Source: Suillus spraguei (Eukaryota > Basidiomycota > Agaricomycetes > Boletales > Suillaceae). From it: 64,000 bases of DNA. Both the position numbers and the translations under genes were made by a program. Shown piece after piece: positions 22,150 to 35,200 of this stretch (positions within the stretch are counted from its first letter, which is position 1; every line of letters begins with the position of its first letter). The stretch lies in NCBI GenBank assembly GCA_016800925.1, contig JABCPU010000031.1, forward strand, positions 124,001-188,000. The letters are read 5' to 3'. The notes beneath the pieces are model-generated. The model worked only from the letters and a program-made list of their open reading frames with translations. It searched no databases and was not told where the DNA came from.

Positions 22150-25100
22150 TGTACCGTGGACACACCCTGACCTGTGATAGCCGTCGCTTCCAAGTTTCCT
22201 CAGGCTGGAGTTGTGTTGCGCTCTTTACACCTATTGCGATGATCGTCAACTCTGCCAGCGGTTTTCCGTACTCTTCTTCAAGGAATATCAGCATCTTCTT
22301 CTGTGGACTCTTGTTCATTGCATCGTCTTCCTGAATGTCTGATGCGGATATCAGCCAATGCTTTTAGACCGAAAGCAGTGCGCAACGTACAGATACAAGA
22401 GCGCTCAATGTGTGAATATAACCGGGTAAGTGCTGTGTCAAGTGAATTTTCTCCCTTAGTTATTGCCTCGCGGATGGCTGACATGACTTCATCAACGAGC
22501 CCGGCATAGAGCTGTTGAGCCTTCTGTTCACTGAACTCCGCTTCATTTATATCCTGATGTGAAACAACATTTCATTTTCGGCATTCTTCACGAGAAGTCA
22601 GGATGATCGTACCTTCATTCGTTGAAACATTCCCGTGCCAGACTGCCTTGCAACGCGACGGTAATGCACCTCGAGCTTGTCGCGGAGAAGTCCCTTGAAT
22701 GATCCACCGAATTCTCTATAGCAAACTAGTTCTGTATAAAGTCGATAAAATACAACAAAAACCTTACCTTTGCATCTGTTGAACACTCCATAGATAGTTA
22801 CTTTTTGCAGGTTTCAGCATATCCAGTGGACGGATGCCATCACATTCTTTTTCAATGCGTGCCACGACTTTTTGTTTCGGTTTACGTTTTGCTCCCTCCT
22901 CTGCAAAATGATGAGGTCAAACATCGTCTCAATCATAGAACACATGCATACTAATAGACTGAATAGTCACATCACAGTGATCTCGAATTGCCTGAAAGCT
23001 AGGTGAATAAATGACAAACTCTGCTGCATAAGGGTCCATACTACGATGAGTGACTCCAGTTCTGATTTCAAGAAATCATTGAAAAAATTGTGCCATACAC
23101 TTTCGGAAAATTCAGGTGAACATATATACATACATCCTAATGCAAAATGACAAACCTTGATACAGTTCCATCCAACATGCCATTTACAAGATCCTCATTG
23201 AGATCAGTTGTTCGAAATTCACCCTCTCTGCTCATGATAGCGCGGTAGGTCTGATATCGGAAGTCACTTCCGAGTGTCTCAATGATGTCAAGACTGTCCT
23301 TGGCGGCCTATGCGGGAAATGATTGATTAGTGCTCACTCATACATGTGAGGGGTGAGACAAACATTCTTGGCTTCAATTCGGAGAGCCTGCTCCAGTTCG
23401 TTCACGTAATCGTGAATCTTGCTTTCGGCAGTTTGTTGTGTTGTGTCGTTGGTCTTTTATTTGCATTAGGTTCATATCATCATATTACAATAATGCAACT
23501 TACATCTTTGAGACGTTCCACTAGGCCTCTTGCTGCATTCTCGTACGCTGTAAGCTTCGGATCTCGCTTTAAACAAGAAAAGAAACTTTTGGTTTCTTTA
23601 TGTAACACAGTACACTTATGAACAAGTGCATCAATATCCGAAAAAGCATTCCTACGACCTAATTCGTGAATATGCTGAGACAATTGCGGGATACCAGTCT
23701 AAAAATGATCAGCAACAAGATCTGACCAAAAGACAGGATATTTGATACATCTTTTGGATCGGTAAATACCAAAGGAGTGTCGCTATATCGTTTATCCACT
23801 CCCAAAAGTTGGTTAAAATCTGTGCTTCCAACACAGAAAATGGGTAGTGGAGGGGGTTCGTCGGCAATGTCCTAACACGCTTTGACTGTGATGTACTTGA
23901 AAAAATCAATTGAAGTACCTTTTTGCTAACATTGCAGTATACTTGACGGTAGAGCTGGAGAAAGGCCTCTCGTACACGAGCCGATCGTTGATGCTGACGT
24001 GATGTAAATGTACAGTAGATATAAGAATATAAATAGGTATACACACTGCGACGTATGTGTTCTTGGCAGCTTGCTCTGTTCGCAATTGACGTGTTATGTC
24101 TTCCTTCTGTGGCGTTGTGGAAGTTCAGTCTGTGCTTGATGTAAATGGATACCAACCCTCTGTTGACGTTCCACATATTCCTTAAAAGCAGCCACATCAA
24201 GAGGAGTCGTGGAACTATTCCCAAGCTCTTCTAGGCTGTTATGGAGTCTGCCAATTGCCTACATCATGCATCAGTGGCACGTCAGTATTAACTTGGAACA
24301 TAGCTTATGCACCTGACGCATATTCTGGATTACACAGCATTGCTTCTCATCAAGATAATACAGCTGATCCTCGTTGATTCGTACCTGGTAGATACTATGT
24401 AAGCTAAACAGATCGAGGAAACAAGCGTGGCAACGCACATCTGCTCCGGTAAGGACTATCAAAAGTGATTCCATGCTTCCGTCGATTCGGATCATCTTTT
24501 GTAAGCTATAATATATGAGCAAACAGTTATGGAAAGTTTTTTGCGACTTACAACTTCGAAAAATAGTCGCGCATGACCTAACAATGAAATTGACCAGTCA
24601 ATTCAGAGTAGTATGTTCGTGAAGTTTACCTGGTCATCAGCTGCTCGCTTGACATCTGCAACTAATACACAATTAACTTAGAGACAAGTCCCCCTCTTGA
24701 ACAGCGAACCTAATACAACGACCTCGGCAGTTTTAAGGTATTCCTCAGTTCGTTTAGTTCTGCCATAAACACACTGTCAGTGACGAATCCTGAAAATGTT
24801 TACACTGCTGATCAAACCTTGTTTTATTCGCATCTCCAAAACCAGGGACGTCTACTAGCGAGATTGCACAGGATGCAAGTACGTCGAATGCTCCGTAGAT
24901 ACGAACGCTAAAAAAAGAACAATGAGGAACTTGCCAAGTAGGTCATTGTGTTTGCGAAGATTTTCACCTGTCTACTAGATGCCAGATAAATGACTGCGGC
25001 TGCAGGCCCTCGAGTAGTCAGCCAAATGGTCATGGGCGGCTTAAATATTTGTGAGTCAGTGGACTCACCGTCTCCCCTTCTGCAATATTGGTGAATGGCG

Positions 25101-26164
25101 TTAAATATGGTCGGAGCTGTGTGTAGTTTAGATAAGTAATCAGCTGCAATATGATTCAATTCTAACTTACCTGCAATTCTATATGCTCAAATCCTGAGCC
25201 ATGTATCCATTTTTCGGTCCCAAGTTTTGATTTCACAACCTCATGTTCAAGAAGTATGTCCACTTCTTGGTGAGGCGGGGGGAACGATATGGTGCGAAGG
25301 CTGCAGCAAGAATCGGTCAGTGAAGTCGAGATTCAGATCGAGGTAACGACTGACTGAGGATACACCTATATACCAGTAGTGACATCAGCACCCAGGTAAT
25401 AGTACAGAAAAAAAGAACTTTCTTCTTTCAATATTTCCCATGCATCCATCGCAGGTCCGCTATCGTCACCCCTCTTGTATACTTCTCTGCACGCAAAGAT
25501 CAGCTTAATAAGAATGCGGAGCAAATATTTCGAGTGAATCATACGTACAGGTCATCCAGCATGTTTGATAGAGTCTGTGAAATATCGTGTTCATGCACGT
25601 GTCTGGTACAACAGAGCGTCATGAATACTCACCTTTTGCCAGTCATTTCTCTCGATGAATTTGATACTCGCCCTCCAGGTCGAAGGAGGTAGCGCTTCAT
25701 ATATCACTTCTGTCTGAACAGATGTGCATGCTCTACATAATAAATCATTGCGTCAGAAACGAGGTGTCAGATGCGGTGAATATTTATCTAACCCCTGTCC
25801 GAGTTAGTTCAAATTAGTTTGATGCTCTACGTCAAACCAAAAAAATACTCACATCAGCTCCCGTTGATAATACGGGCGCACCTAATATTGCATTAATAGC
25901 GGTGCTCTTGCCGACTCCAGTCCTTCCGATGAACGCAAGCTTCCTTAACCGAGGTATGCTATCACCAAGCTTCTTTGCCTCCACCTTCCACTTTCCCAAT
26001 CCCAGGTCCTTGTAATAATCCTGTCGTCCCATGATCTCGAGCTCCACCTCCAGCCTCTTATTTGTGCTGCAGATAATATCGTAGCATTCTTGTAAGTCTT
26101 GTGGTAACGAGTCACCGTGACTTGTCATAGACTCGGAATCGGACGCTTCAAGATCTAAATCCAT
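22150..26164 (-). CDS. SLIP-GC-like large nuclear GTPase, many exons
   Basis: Dynamin-like P-loop GTPase of the SLIP-GC type, a family expanded in Agaricomycetes. Exon 1 from about 26164 (MDLDLEASDSESMTSHG) leads to G1 LAFIGRTGVGKSTAINAILG and VLSTGA. The next exon gives ACTSVQTEVIYEALPPSTW, where the conserved ACTS Thr serves as G2. Further exons give KSKLGTEKWIHGSGFE, the G3 region SLVDVPGFGDANKTR, AEVVV joined to VADVKRAADDQ, and LLIVLTGADV (G4-like). The remainder is helical (many short coiled segments) and ends around 22150 with LEEEYGKPLAELTIIAIG. More than 15 introns of 45-70 bases are implied; exact 5' start and 3' end are uncertain. The cellular role in fungi is unknown. An upstream in-frame Met at 26419 is an alternative. 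Confidence 0.72.
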
Positions 26165-26849
26165 CGAGGAATCCAATGGTTGTGAGTTTGTTAAAGAGTT
26201 GAGTTGGTTGAAGTATCGAAGTCCCTCAACCGCACAAGGCCGACTTGCGCAAGGCCTTATGATGCGTCGGCCCCACATGGCTTCCCATGACACATCAAGC
26301 AACCATCGATTGCACAATGCAAAGATACAGTCAAATTCAAAGACCAAACTTCTCATTCTGCAGATGCTTCTTGGAACCTGAAAATTTGACACTTTGAAAG
26401 AATTGACTCGAACGGTCAACTGCTAAGTTAGTGCTTGAATTCAACTTATCTGGAGCAGAGCACTGTCGAGTCTGGGGCACGGTCCTATCATTTGCCCTGG
26501 ATGTGCAGAGCTTGAATGTCCTATTGCCACTGCGAACTGCTAAATGATGTCTATGGTGCGTTCAAGCGCCGCAGGCCCGCATCGAAGACAACGCCTGCTA
26601 AGTGGGTAACATTTTTAGGGGAGTAATTAAAACTCCGATATTGCAGTTCGATGGAATGGAATAGTATCATTTTTGACGACCCGATGCCCAGCCATTCTAT
26701 GTTGCCTCAGGTCGTTCAAGTCATGCAATGTATCTATACATCCTGAACGCCCACCACTATTCAAGGTGAATAACTGGTGGCATTCGTTAAGCCTGTCCTA
26801 CCAGATAGAGGAGTCTAGACGTGAGCCGTCGATTGTCACCCTCAATCTC

Positions 26850-27806
26850 CGAGACGTCTGCCTGGGAGAACTCAGGGAATACGTGAGGAGGATTTTCCGA
26901 GGAAATTGGAAGCGAAAGAAGCGCGAAATTGTGAGGCAACTCGTCGCCTTGAGAAAGAGCGAGAAGAACAACGAAATCGAGTCGAGGTGAGTAAATTATA
27001 TTGTTGCAAGTATTTTGCGAAAATTACTCCTTGAATGCAGGCCTTCCATCGCTGTCTTGTGAAGAAAGGTCTGCCATCCCCGTCATACAGTGTTCCAATC
27101 AGTATAACATGAAGTTCTGTACTTCGTGTTTGGAGAGTTCAGGGGCTCTGACTCGTCTGGCTAAGTGTTCCACCTGCGCTGGTTCTGTTCAACAGAGCTT
27201 CAACGGTGCATCGGGCGCCCAGTTTTCAATGACGACAGACCTTCCACATCAAATAGTTTAACCCGATTACACTCAGCACGTCCTTTGTCTTGCCAGCCCA
27301 TCGCCTGTATGGATAACAGGCGAGATAGCGGAAATAACAGGTGTCGCTGCTGTAATATCCGCTATTGGTCTCGGATGAGCACTACGATATGCCCTGATTG
27401 TATCATACAGGATAGCTTCGCCCGTCCCTGTGGTCGATACTGGACATGCGGTGGCTGCGAGTCGCAGGCTTCCGTAAGCGGGATTCTGACATGCCCTGGG
27501 TGCCACCAGCGTTTCTGTCCATCGTGCTCGTACATCGTGGCCTGTGAGTTGTGCGAACATGTGGAGCCTTGCCGTGACTGCATCAACGATGGAAAGAACA
27601 TAGAAGTGGAGCACAGCATGTTCCAGTGCGGGGGTTGCAAAGGTCTCCTGTGCGAGACATGTTCTGATATCGACGAGAAAGCATACTACAGATGCGACTG
27701 AAGTATTTGCGAGCTCTACGCTGACGAAGATTCTCCTGATATTGTCTGTGACGAATGCAGGGTTTCGATTGACAATGAGGATATGGCTTACGGTGATTAT
27801 CCTTAA
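26850..27806 (+). pseudogene. Cys-rich zinc-binding protein, broken
   Basis: A charged helix (ARNCEATRRLEKEREEQRNR) ends at a good donor (GTGAGTAAAT, 26990). After the intron come CxxC arrays: MKFCTSCLESSG and LAKCSTCAGSV, then in another frame RCRCCNIRYWSR, WTCGGCESQ, LTCPGCHQRFCPSCS, ACELCEHVEPCRDC, FQCGGCKGLLCETC and YRCD. At least eight CxxC pairs suggest several treble-clef or RING-like zinc sites. Reading is interrupted by a frame change near 27250, TGA after YRCD (27700) with Cys-rich coding continuing in frame (ICELYADE, IVCDECRVS), and TAA at 27804. Inferred pseudogene; the parent family is not identified. Confidence 0.5.
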
Positions 27807-29238
27807 TGCGGCGCGTCGTTCACGGACGATCTTGTATTGTAATATCCATGTCTAATGTTACTATGGATCTCGCTGGTACCTCATACTCCTGTTAAATGTG
27901 GTGGCCTCGAAGGAATCCAACGAGTACGATTAAACACAGTGGTATTACCAGTCCTTTGCACTCAGAAATAAGCGAAAGCCTTGGTCGAAGCATCCTTTTT
28001 TGCGGCAAACTGTCGAGCTTCACACGAAGAGGAGCATCACTGTTAGATAAAAATATATGTATAAGCTTTTCTGCTGAGATTAGCTGCACGTTACAAACCA
28101 TTCGAGACGGGTCAAGTTTGTGAGTTCAACGTGCATCATCTGATATAGGTCTGATTTCCTTCCTCGAGGGTCCATTATGACTCTATGAGCCAAATCAAGT
28201 GGGGGAGCATGTAAGATCTATATATGTGACAGAAACCACATGTGCCAACAATCATGTGCAGTCCAAGAGAAACGGGCTAAACAAAAGCTTAAAGCAGTCT
28301 CAGAATAGACAGACACGAAATCCGCAAGGAACAACAGGAAGTGTGATATAGATGCGAAAAACAACGAGGATTACAAGGCAGGCAACCGCAAAAGAGTCTC
28401 GCGTGAGAGACCTGTCAGCTGCGGCACGAACACCTATTGGGGTGGCTTCTCCAACGATATTATTGGATGTCCCCCGCTGTTGGGGTGTTGGAAGCATCGG
28501 ATTTCGGGCGAAGATCTCGATCAGATATCTTCTCTTAACTGATGATTAGTGATTGGTGGTGCACTGCCTGGAAAGTCATCAACACGGGATGTCCTCAAGC
28601 CAAGTCTGGGAAAACTTACAAATTCATGCACCTCGAGTACAAAGACTCCAGACAACTTATCCCTCAATCGCTACTTGCACGTGGGATTGTTGTAGGGTGG
28701 ATCGGAAGCATTGAATGTTTCATCATCGATCAAAGATTTCGAGCACGTCAGGCCTCCAGGCAAGAACCCTTTGAGTGACTTTGCAATGAGGATGTAGCGT
28801 GTTGAATTTCCAGTCAACCGGCCAGCAATGAAGTTCTAGGTGGTATCAATCCCCCAGGAGTTCGTTGAATTACGTAAATAATGCCGCATACACATGTCAA
28901 CAGATGTCAACTCACTCAACCTGGCCAGCATCAAACTCGTCAGGCTCGAAATCAAATTGAATGATTGAACTTGTTAATGTTAGTTGACACTTGGCCTCAC
29001 GGAAACAGAGTCAGTTATTGCGCTTTGATGTACCGTCTTGGTGCGTATTTATTTCGAATTTCCTAAAGCTCATCATGGATATAGAAGGAACATCATAAGG
29101 TCTCAGATTAGAACTTCATGCCCTGAGCCCGCTTTGCAATGAGGTGTTGAATCTTCAGTCAACTGGTTCTTGACTTCCCCAACCGTACAAGTTCTTCTAC
29201 CGATCTAGCAGTTCATCAGTCGTTCATCTTGCAGTAAA
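27807..29238. other. No gene recognised
   Basis: Short ORFs only (for example 28542-28778 plus) with no family features. GTCAAC/TTCAGTCAACTGG-like segments recur (about 28808 and 29154), hinting at a diverged local duplication. Confidence 0.3.
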
Positions 29239-32200
29239 ATGTACACGCCTCGTCAACATCTCCGACGGTCTGATTTGTCTTACACCGTGACGGAGCTCAA
29301 GTCACTTTGCACTTTGAGATATTCGAAACGAGCTATATCAACTCGCAGTTTAAAGGCTCTGTACCTACAATCTTTCTATCAAATCCATTCCAAATGTTGC
29401 ATTCTTACCATGATGTTTTGCAGACCTTTCCCGCATATCACAAGGGGAATGGTTCGCCTCTAGTTACCTCTGATGTGACCGTTTTTCAGAGTCCATTGGC
29501 AGACCTGGCTCGCAGCACAGACCGAAGTTGAAAACCCAGCTGGTATCCCAAACAACCAATGTCAGATCAGGTGGTGTCAAGGAATTTTCTTCATCGCTAC
29601 CTCTGATCTGGGTGAGTGATCCTATACTTTTTATCTGGCCGACAAGATCAAACTATGGCACAGGTTGAAGTCCGAGACAACGTTATCCCGCCTCACGCTG
29701 TTCCATTTACCTCGGATGATCATGGACCTCTTTTCATTGCTCGAGCTCATCTAGAAGTAAGTCCTCTCATACAATTACAGTATCATTTGCAACTTATGAT
29801 CTCAGGGATCTTTTTGTAAGCCAGCTCCATCAGCCACTGATTTTGCTCATTGGTATCACCCGCAACAGTTCTAGGCAAGGCTGGTCCTAAGCTCACAAGC
29901 GGTGCCATCATTAGCTACGGAAGTCTGGATATAACGGTAGTAGCCACAACCTTTGAGGTCGTAGTCCTGCTGAGCATATGACCTAGGTGACCCGGTATGA
30001 AGTACTCGTGTGCGCCGGACAGCTGAGTTGGGATATCTCCCATTCTTCTGCGATGGGCTTCAGCTTCACGCACCAGGATACTGTGGTTACAAAGTACGAT
30101 ATTAACCACGATCTTGAACCAGTTCCTATGCATCGTCAGGAAAGCGCCTATAATTTCGCCGATATTTACAACAAGGCCGACAATAACCAGCGCTTGGCAA
30201 CTCCTGATTCCGATCCCGCAATTGTCGCATCGCGTACCAGGGCCCGGTCATTTGTTCGCAGCAACTACAAATATGGCCTTTCGTCAAACGAATCTTTAGA
30301 CGTTGACATACGGAAAGCCCACGATACCTTCGTTCCAGTGAGGTCTCCTCTTGGATCAACGGAGCGGTCACGATCACTCCCTCCTCGGGCAGAACTTCAG
30401 CCGAGTCAAGTTTTGATACCAGGATGGAACTTGATTTTCGGTGCGACAGTGCGCAAAGCGCTGATGTTACTACGGTTACCACATCTGCCGCTCACAGGCC
30501 TGAGTGTGCACCAGTACCCCGTTCAAGTGTGGTAGCGACATCGAAACTTCAAGGCTGTCTCGATTGCACCGAACAAGAATCTCACAGGCTCCCTATGTAA
30601 GTCGACAGTCATAACTAAGAGATACTTTTTAATGAACAGCATGGTTAGCGCTGTTGAATACTCCGCAAGTGAGCGAGGCACTGCATCTGATCGATCGGAG
30701 ATCACAGGGTTCCGTGAGGTGGTGAATGTTGATGGCTGGAGTGACCATAGCAGTCCACCGCCTGAATCTCCAGCTCAATCGGTGCATGCTGCTTTTGTCC
30801 AGGATGTCTTACCGCTTCGACGATATTCGTACACTGGTATCACTACTCCCACGTCTGTAAACCATCCCACAAACCGTCTCTTGTCGACTTCAGCGACGAG
30901 CCACTCGTCGGCAAGCAATGTCGTCAATCCTCAATTCACTAATTCTTCCAATCTCTCACCGAAGGACAACTCTCAATTTACCTCTACGCATTACTCATTG
31001 TCCTCACAGAAGGTGTCGAGTGATTCATCGTTGGCCCAATCATCTACGGCTTTCTCTCGCGGCACTTGGGCAGGCACCCAAGGAATTGTGTCGTGTCTCT
31101 GCACCCTCGGTGACACTCAACACCCTCAGTCGAAATCAGCCAACTGCCCCGTACACCCTGCCATGGACATGATCAGTATATCTGCCAGTTCAGGTGATTT
31201 CGGGCATGTCGATCAGTGTGATCAGTCGGCGTATCCTGCTGCTCAGGCGCACGTATGGCAACGTGGTGCGCAGCACCAGGAACATCAATATCAGTCGAAA
31301 GAACGTCCAAGTCGTGCTCCACAACCCCCGACATTCCCATTCACCGATTCACCCGCAGCTCAGAGCCATTTCGTTGGTCATCATGCAGACGTTGATATAT
31401 ATTCTACTCAGTATTCAACCCATGGCGTACTCAAGAATCCCACCGAGACATCCTCCGAGGACAGAAGCACGACTACCTCAGAGCATGGATGTGACTCGAA
31501 GCACTCTGAGCATTGGCAGCTCGTCTCCCGAACGACCTTTGACATCGAAGCGCAAGCTTGTGATGGTGCCGAACGCAATGCGGCCCCCAGCAAGGTGCCC
31601 CCGCCGATCACCATTAACCCATTGGACACTGGGATTGTGTCAGGCGAAGTCAATCTTCTGCCTCACCCTGTACCACACACTACTTCTGTGTCCGAAGTAG
31701 CCGGAGGTAGCAGAGGGGGAGGTAGTCGTACCGCAGTGCAGGAGAGCACCCTTGAACGGGAGCTTATTCAAGAAAATCAGGCCGCAGCTACTGCAGTATC
31801 TCAGACTACTGTGACAAGACAGGGGGAGTTGACATCGGTCATTCCCTGTCACAGAACACCGGCACCTGAAGAATGGGCACCATTGTCGACCGTCACATGT
31901 ATTTCAAGTTTGCGTTCATCAGGACCGCAATCTCCTTCGTACGTGACACGTTTGAGTTCTTCACGCTTGAATAAACTTCTTTCAGTGAACCGAATGTTCC
32001 GCAGGACTCGGGAACCGATCGTATTGAATCTGGATGCGAACACCAATCTTTGGACGTTGATACAGCTTCAAAGAGTTCCATCCAGATATCTAGCCTTGAC
32101 TCGACGGAGAGCAGTGAAAAGCACATGCAAAGACAGTCAGCCCCGAAATTATTCTTTGACAATGAGCGAGTTACTGACGATAAACTCAACAGGGGCCGTG

Positions 32201-35200
32201 AAGAAGTAGACTCCTCTGTGCTGGTCCAAGTGTCCTTAGCACCTGCGGAGAACCTTGGAGCAACAGCACCGACCCTACGTACTGTCGAGAACATGCAGAA
32301 GTCGAGCCTATCATCCAATGATCTCAGGAGCTTGTCTTCGTCTGAAGACACCGTAATGTCGATGACGAGTCAGACTTCTTCCTCAGTATTTGATCTGAAA
32401 GGCGGGTCCTGTGATCACATTGTAGGCATGGATCCACTTGCTGAAAGCTTCTCGTACGTAGCTCCTACGTCGTCTTTTCCCCACTGACATTATCCGAGAG
32501 CAGAGAAGGCCGTCATGAACTGGAGACCGAAAGCGAGTCTAAGCTCAGCTCGACAACCCATTCCTATTCTATCAAGACTGTCGAACGATCTACGTCGGAG
32601 ACTACAGTATCAAAAATTGATAGGCAAATGGATCAGGATACTGACGTTCTTACATTGCCTTCGTCCCAAATCACTATGCTACCTCCTTCGTAAGTGACAT
32701 ACCATCTGAACGTCTGATACTGGGATAAACCTTTTCCAGTAGTCCGGGTGTCCCACAGGATGCGGGGGCCGATTCTATACAGTCTGGATGCGAGCACATG
32801 GTTGACATGACTTCAACTACTCTCGTGCAGACCTCGATACATGATTTCTCGACCGAGAGCAAAGGGTATCAACCAGCCCGGTCATCCTCTTGCGGTGACG
32901 AACCTGAAACAGTCTTATCTACGCATGTCTGTCTGTCCTTGGCACAGAACAATTCAAGTTCGCCACCATCCATGGACAAAGCGGTCGAGAATGCGCAGAC
33001 GTCCAGTAACGGAACATTGAATTCGTCTTTCACAATGGCGACAAGTCAGAGTTATTCTCTCGTCGCTAGCGAAGAACACTGTAGCCAAGATATAACCAAG
33101 GACCAGCCCAACGAAGGTTCATTGTACGTAGTTCCTACTATGCTGCGTTCACCCTTAGCTAAGACTGTTCAGCTCTGCAAAACACGAGGTCGACGAGGGT
33201 GTAACAACAGATCGCATGCACCAGGCTGTCATAGAGTTGGGATGCAAGCGTCAGTCTTCAGAAGTGAACGAAGTTTCAAAGACTCTTGAATCGGAGCACA
33301 CCTGGAGCCATCAGAGCAGTGAATGGCACATCCAACGACAGTCAGTGTATATATTTTCTTCTCGCAATAAGTTTCTGATGACACATTCGACAGAGTTCTC
33401 CAGCACGTACATTCATCTAGTGCCGTCGTACTTCAAGTTGAGGAGAGCAATACAACTCCTCCACATGCTGTCAAGAACACAGAGGCGTCAAGTCTAACAC
33501 CTGATGATCTTCGGAACTCACCTATGTCTGAAGGCACATTAACGATAGATCAGGCTCTTGCAGGCGATTGCCTACAAGAGACCCCTGATCATGATATGAC
33601 CAAGGATGCATGTAGTAGTCAGAGCTCATCGTACGTAGCTCTCACACTGTGTTTAACTGGACTAAAAATTATTTAGCATCCCGAAATTCGAAGACAACAA
33701 GGTTGATTTATCCGAAACGGGCTGTGCGTACCAGGTTTCGGTGACCGGAGGAAACTATCGTGAACGGGAGAAGGAGAGCGAGGTTGAGCAGAATTCGACT
33801 TATCATCTCTGCAACTTTGAGATGCGAGGGAAATCGACATCAGAAACTGCGACAGGAAACAAAGATATGCAGATGGATAAGGACGCCGACGACATTACGT
33901 TGCCTTTGTCCTTGACCACTATAAGGCCCAAGCCCTCAATCTCGTAAGTGGTATACCGTTTGAACTCCTTTCATTGAAGTAATCTCCTTGCAGTGAGCCA
34001 GACATTTTACAGGATACCACGGCCTCTTCAATGGTCATTACGGTCTTGACGACCTCCATGCAGACCTCAGGTCACAACTCAACTATAAGCGGTGGACACG
34101 TCCGGCGACAGCCAGTCCAAACTTCTACCTACAGTGATGAGCCGCCTGTCGATTACAAGGTCAACCAATCCCCGTTCTTGGCACCAGGAGAAAGCAATCC
34201 AATTCTGGCACAGTCCATCAGCATAGTATCCGAGAACACGCAGCAACTGAGTACAGCCTCCAACGACATTATGAATTCATCTTTACCTGAAGGCGTGTCT
34301 ACGAAATATCACACCTCTTTCCTGGTCGAATGCGGGGAACTCTGTGGTCAAGATGGGGCTAGGAACCTGCTTAGCAAAAGCTCCTCGTGCGTTGTCTCTA
34401 CCTCTACGTTGCGCTTTCCCTTGACTGAGAATTGTTCAGCACACTGAAACTCAAGGACAACAAAGAGGGGATGGCGGCAGATTGCACGTGTCAGGTTATG
34501 GAGGACACAAGAAATTGTAAATCCGATACGACTGATGGACATGAAAAGGAGAGCCGGGAAGGTGCCGATATCGCTGTATTGATCTCATCCTCGCCTAATT
34601 CTGGACTCGAGGGACCTCCTTCGTACGTGTCATACATTTTGATGCTTGCATTAGAATAAACTTCTTGCAGAGAGCCCAGTGTCCTGCGGGATGCAGCGAC
34701 CAATAACTTTGTTACGGTCCAGTCCGAACATGAATACAACTTTACAGAGGATAGCACTGTATCAGTGACGTCCGTGCACGCTTCGAGCAATTGCTTCACT
34801 AACAGCGGCAATGGATACACATGTTTGGATTCTTCACAACAATCGAACAATCCTCCCGGTACGATGAGCATCCTGTCGATGCACGACGGTTCTTTCCTGC
34901 CTCCCCATGCCTTTTACGAGGTACATGACTCTTGGGATTGTTCTTGCGTGCCACGTGTAATGTATGAATCAGCATCTGCCCTGTGAGAAAACTGTGCTGA
35001 TTTTCCTGTAGTGCTTCCCCTGTTTCAAACGAGGGTGACTCGACGGCAGTGTCAGCCAGTGGCGCTTTCGAAAACATAGTTTCAAGCAACGATGACCATT
35101 CTGCGCCATGTGCTGAAAGAACTTTAGGTGTGAAACCGCAACAAGACGGTTACACGAAGGCGGAACCAACCATCATATCTACGACTTTTGATTCAAACAC

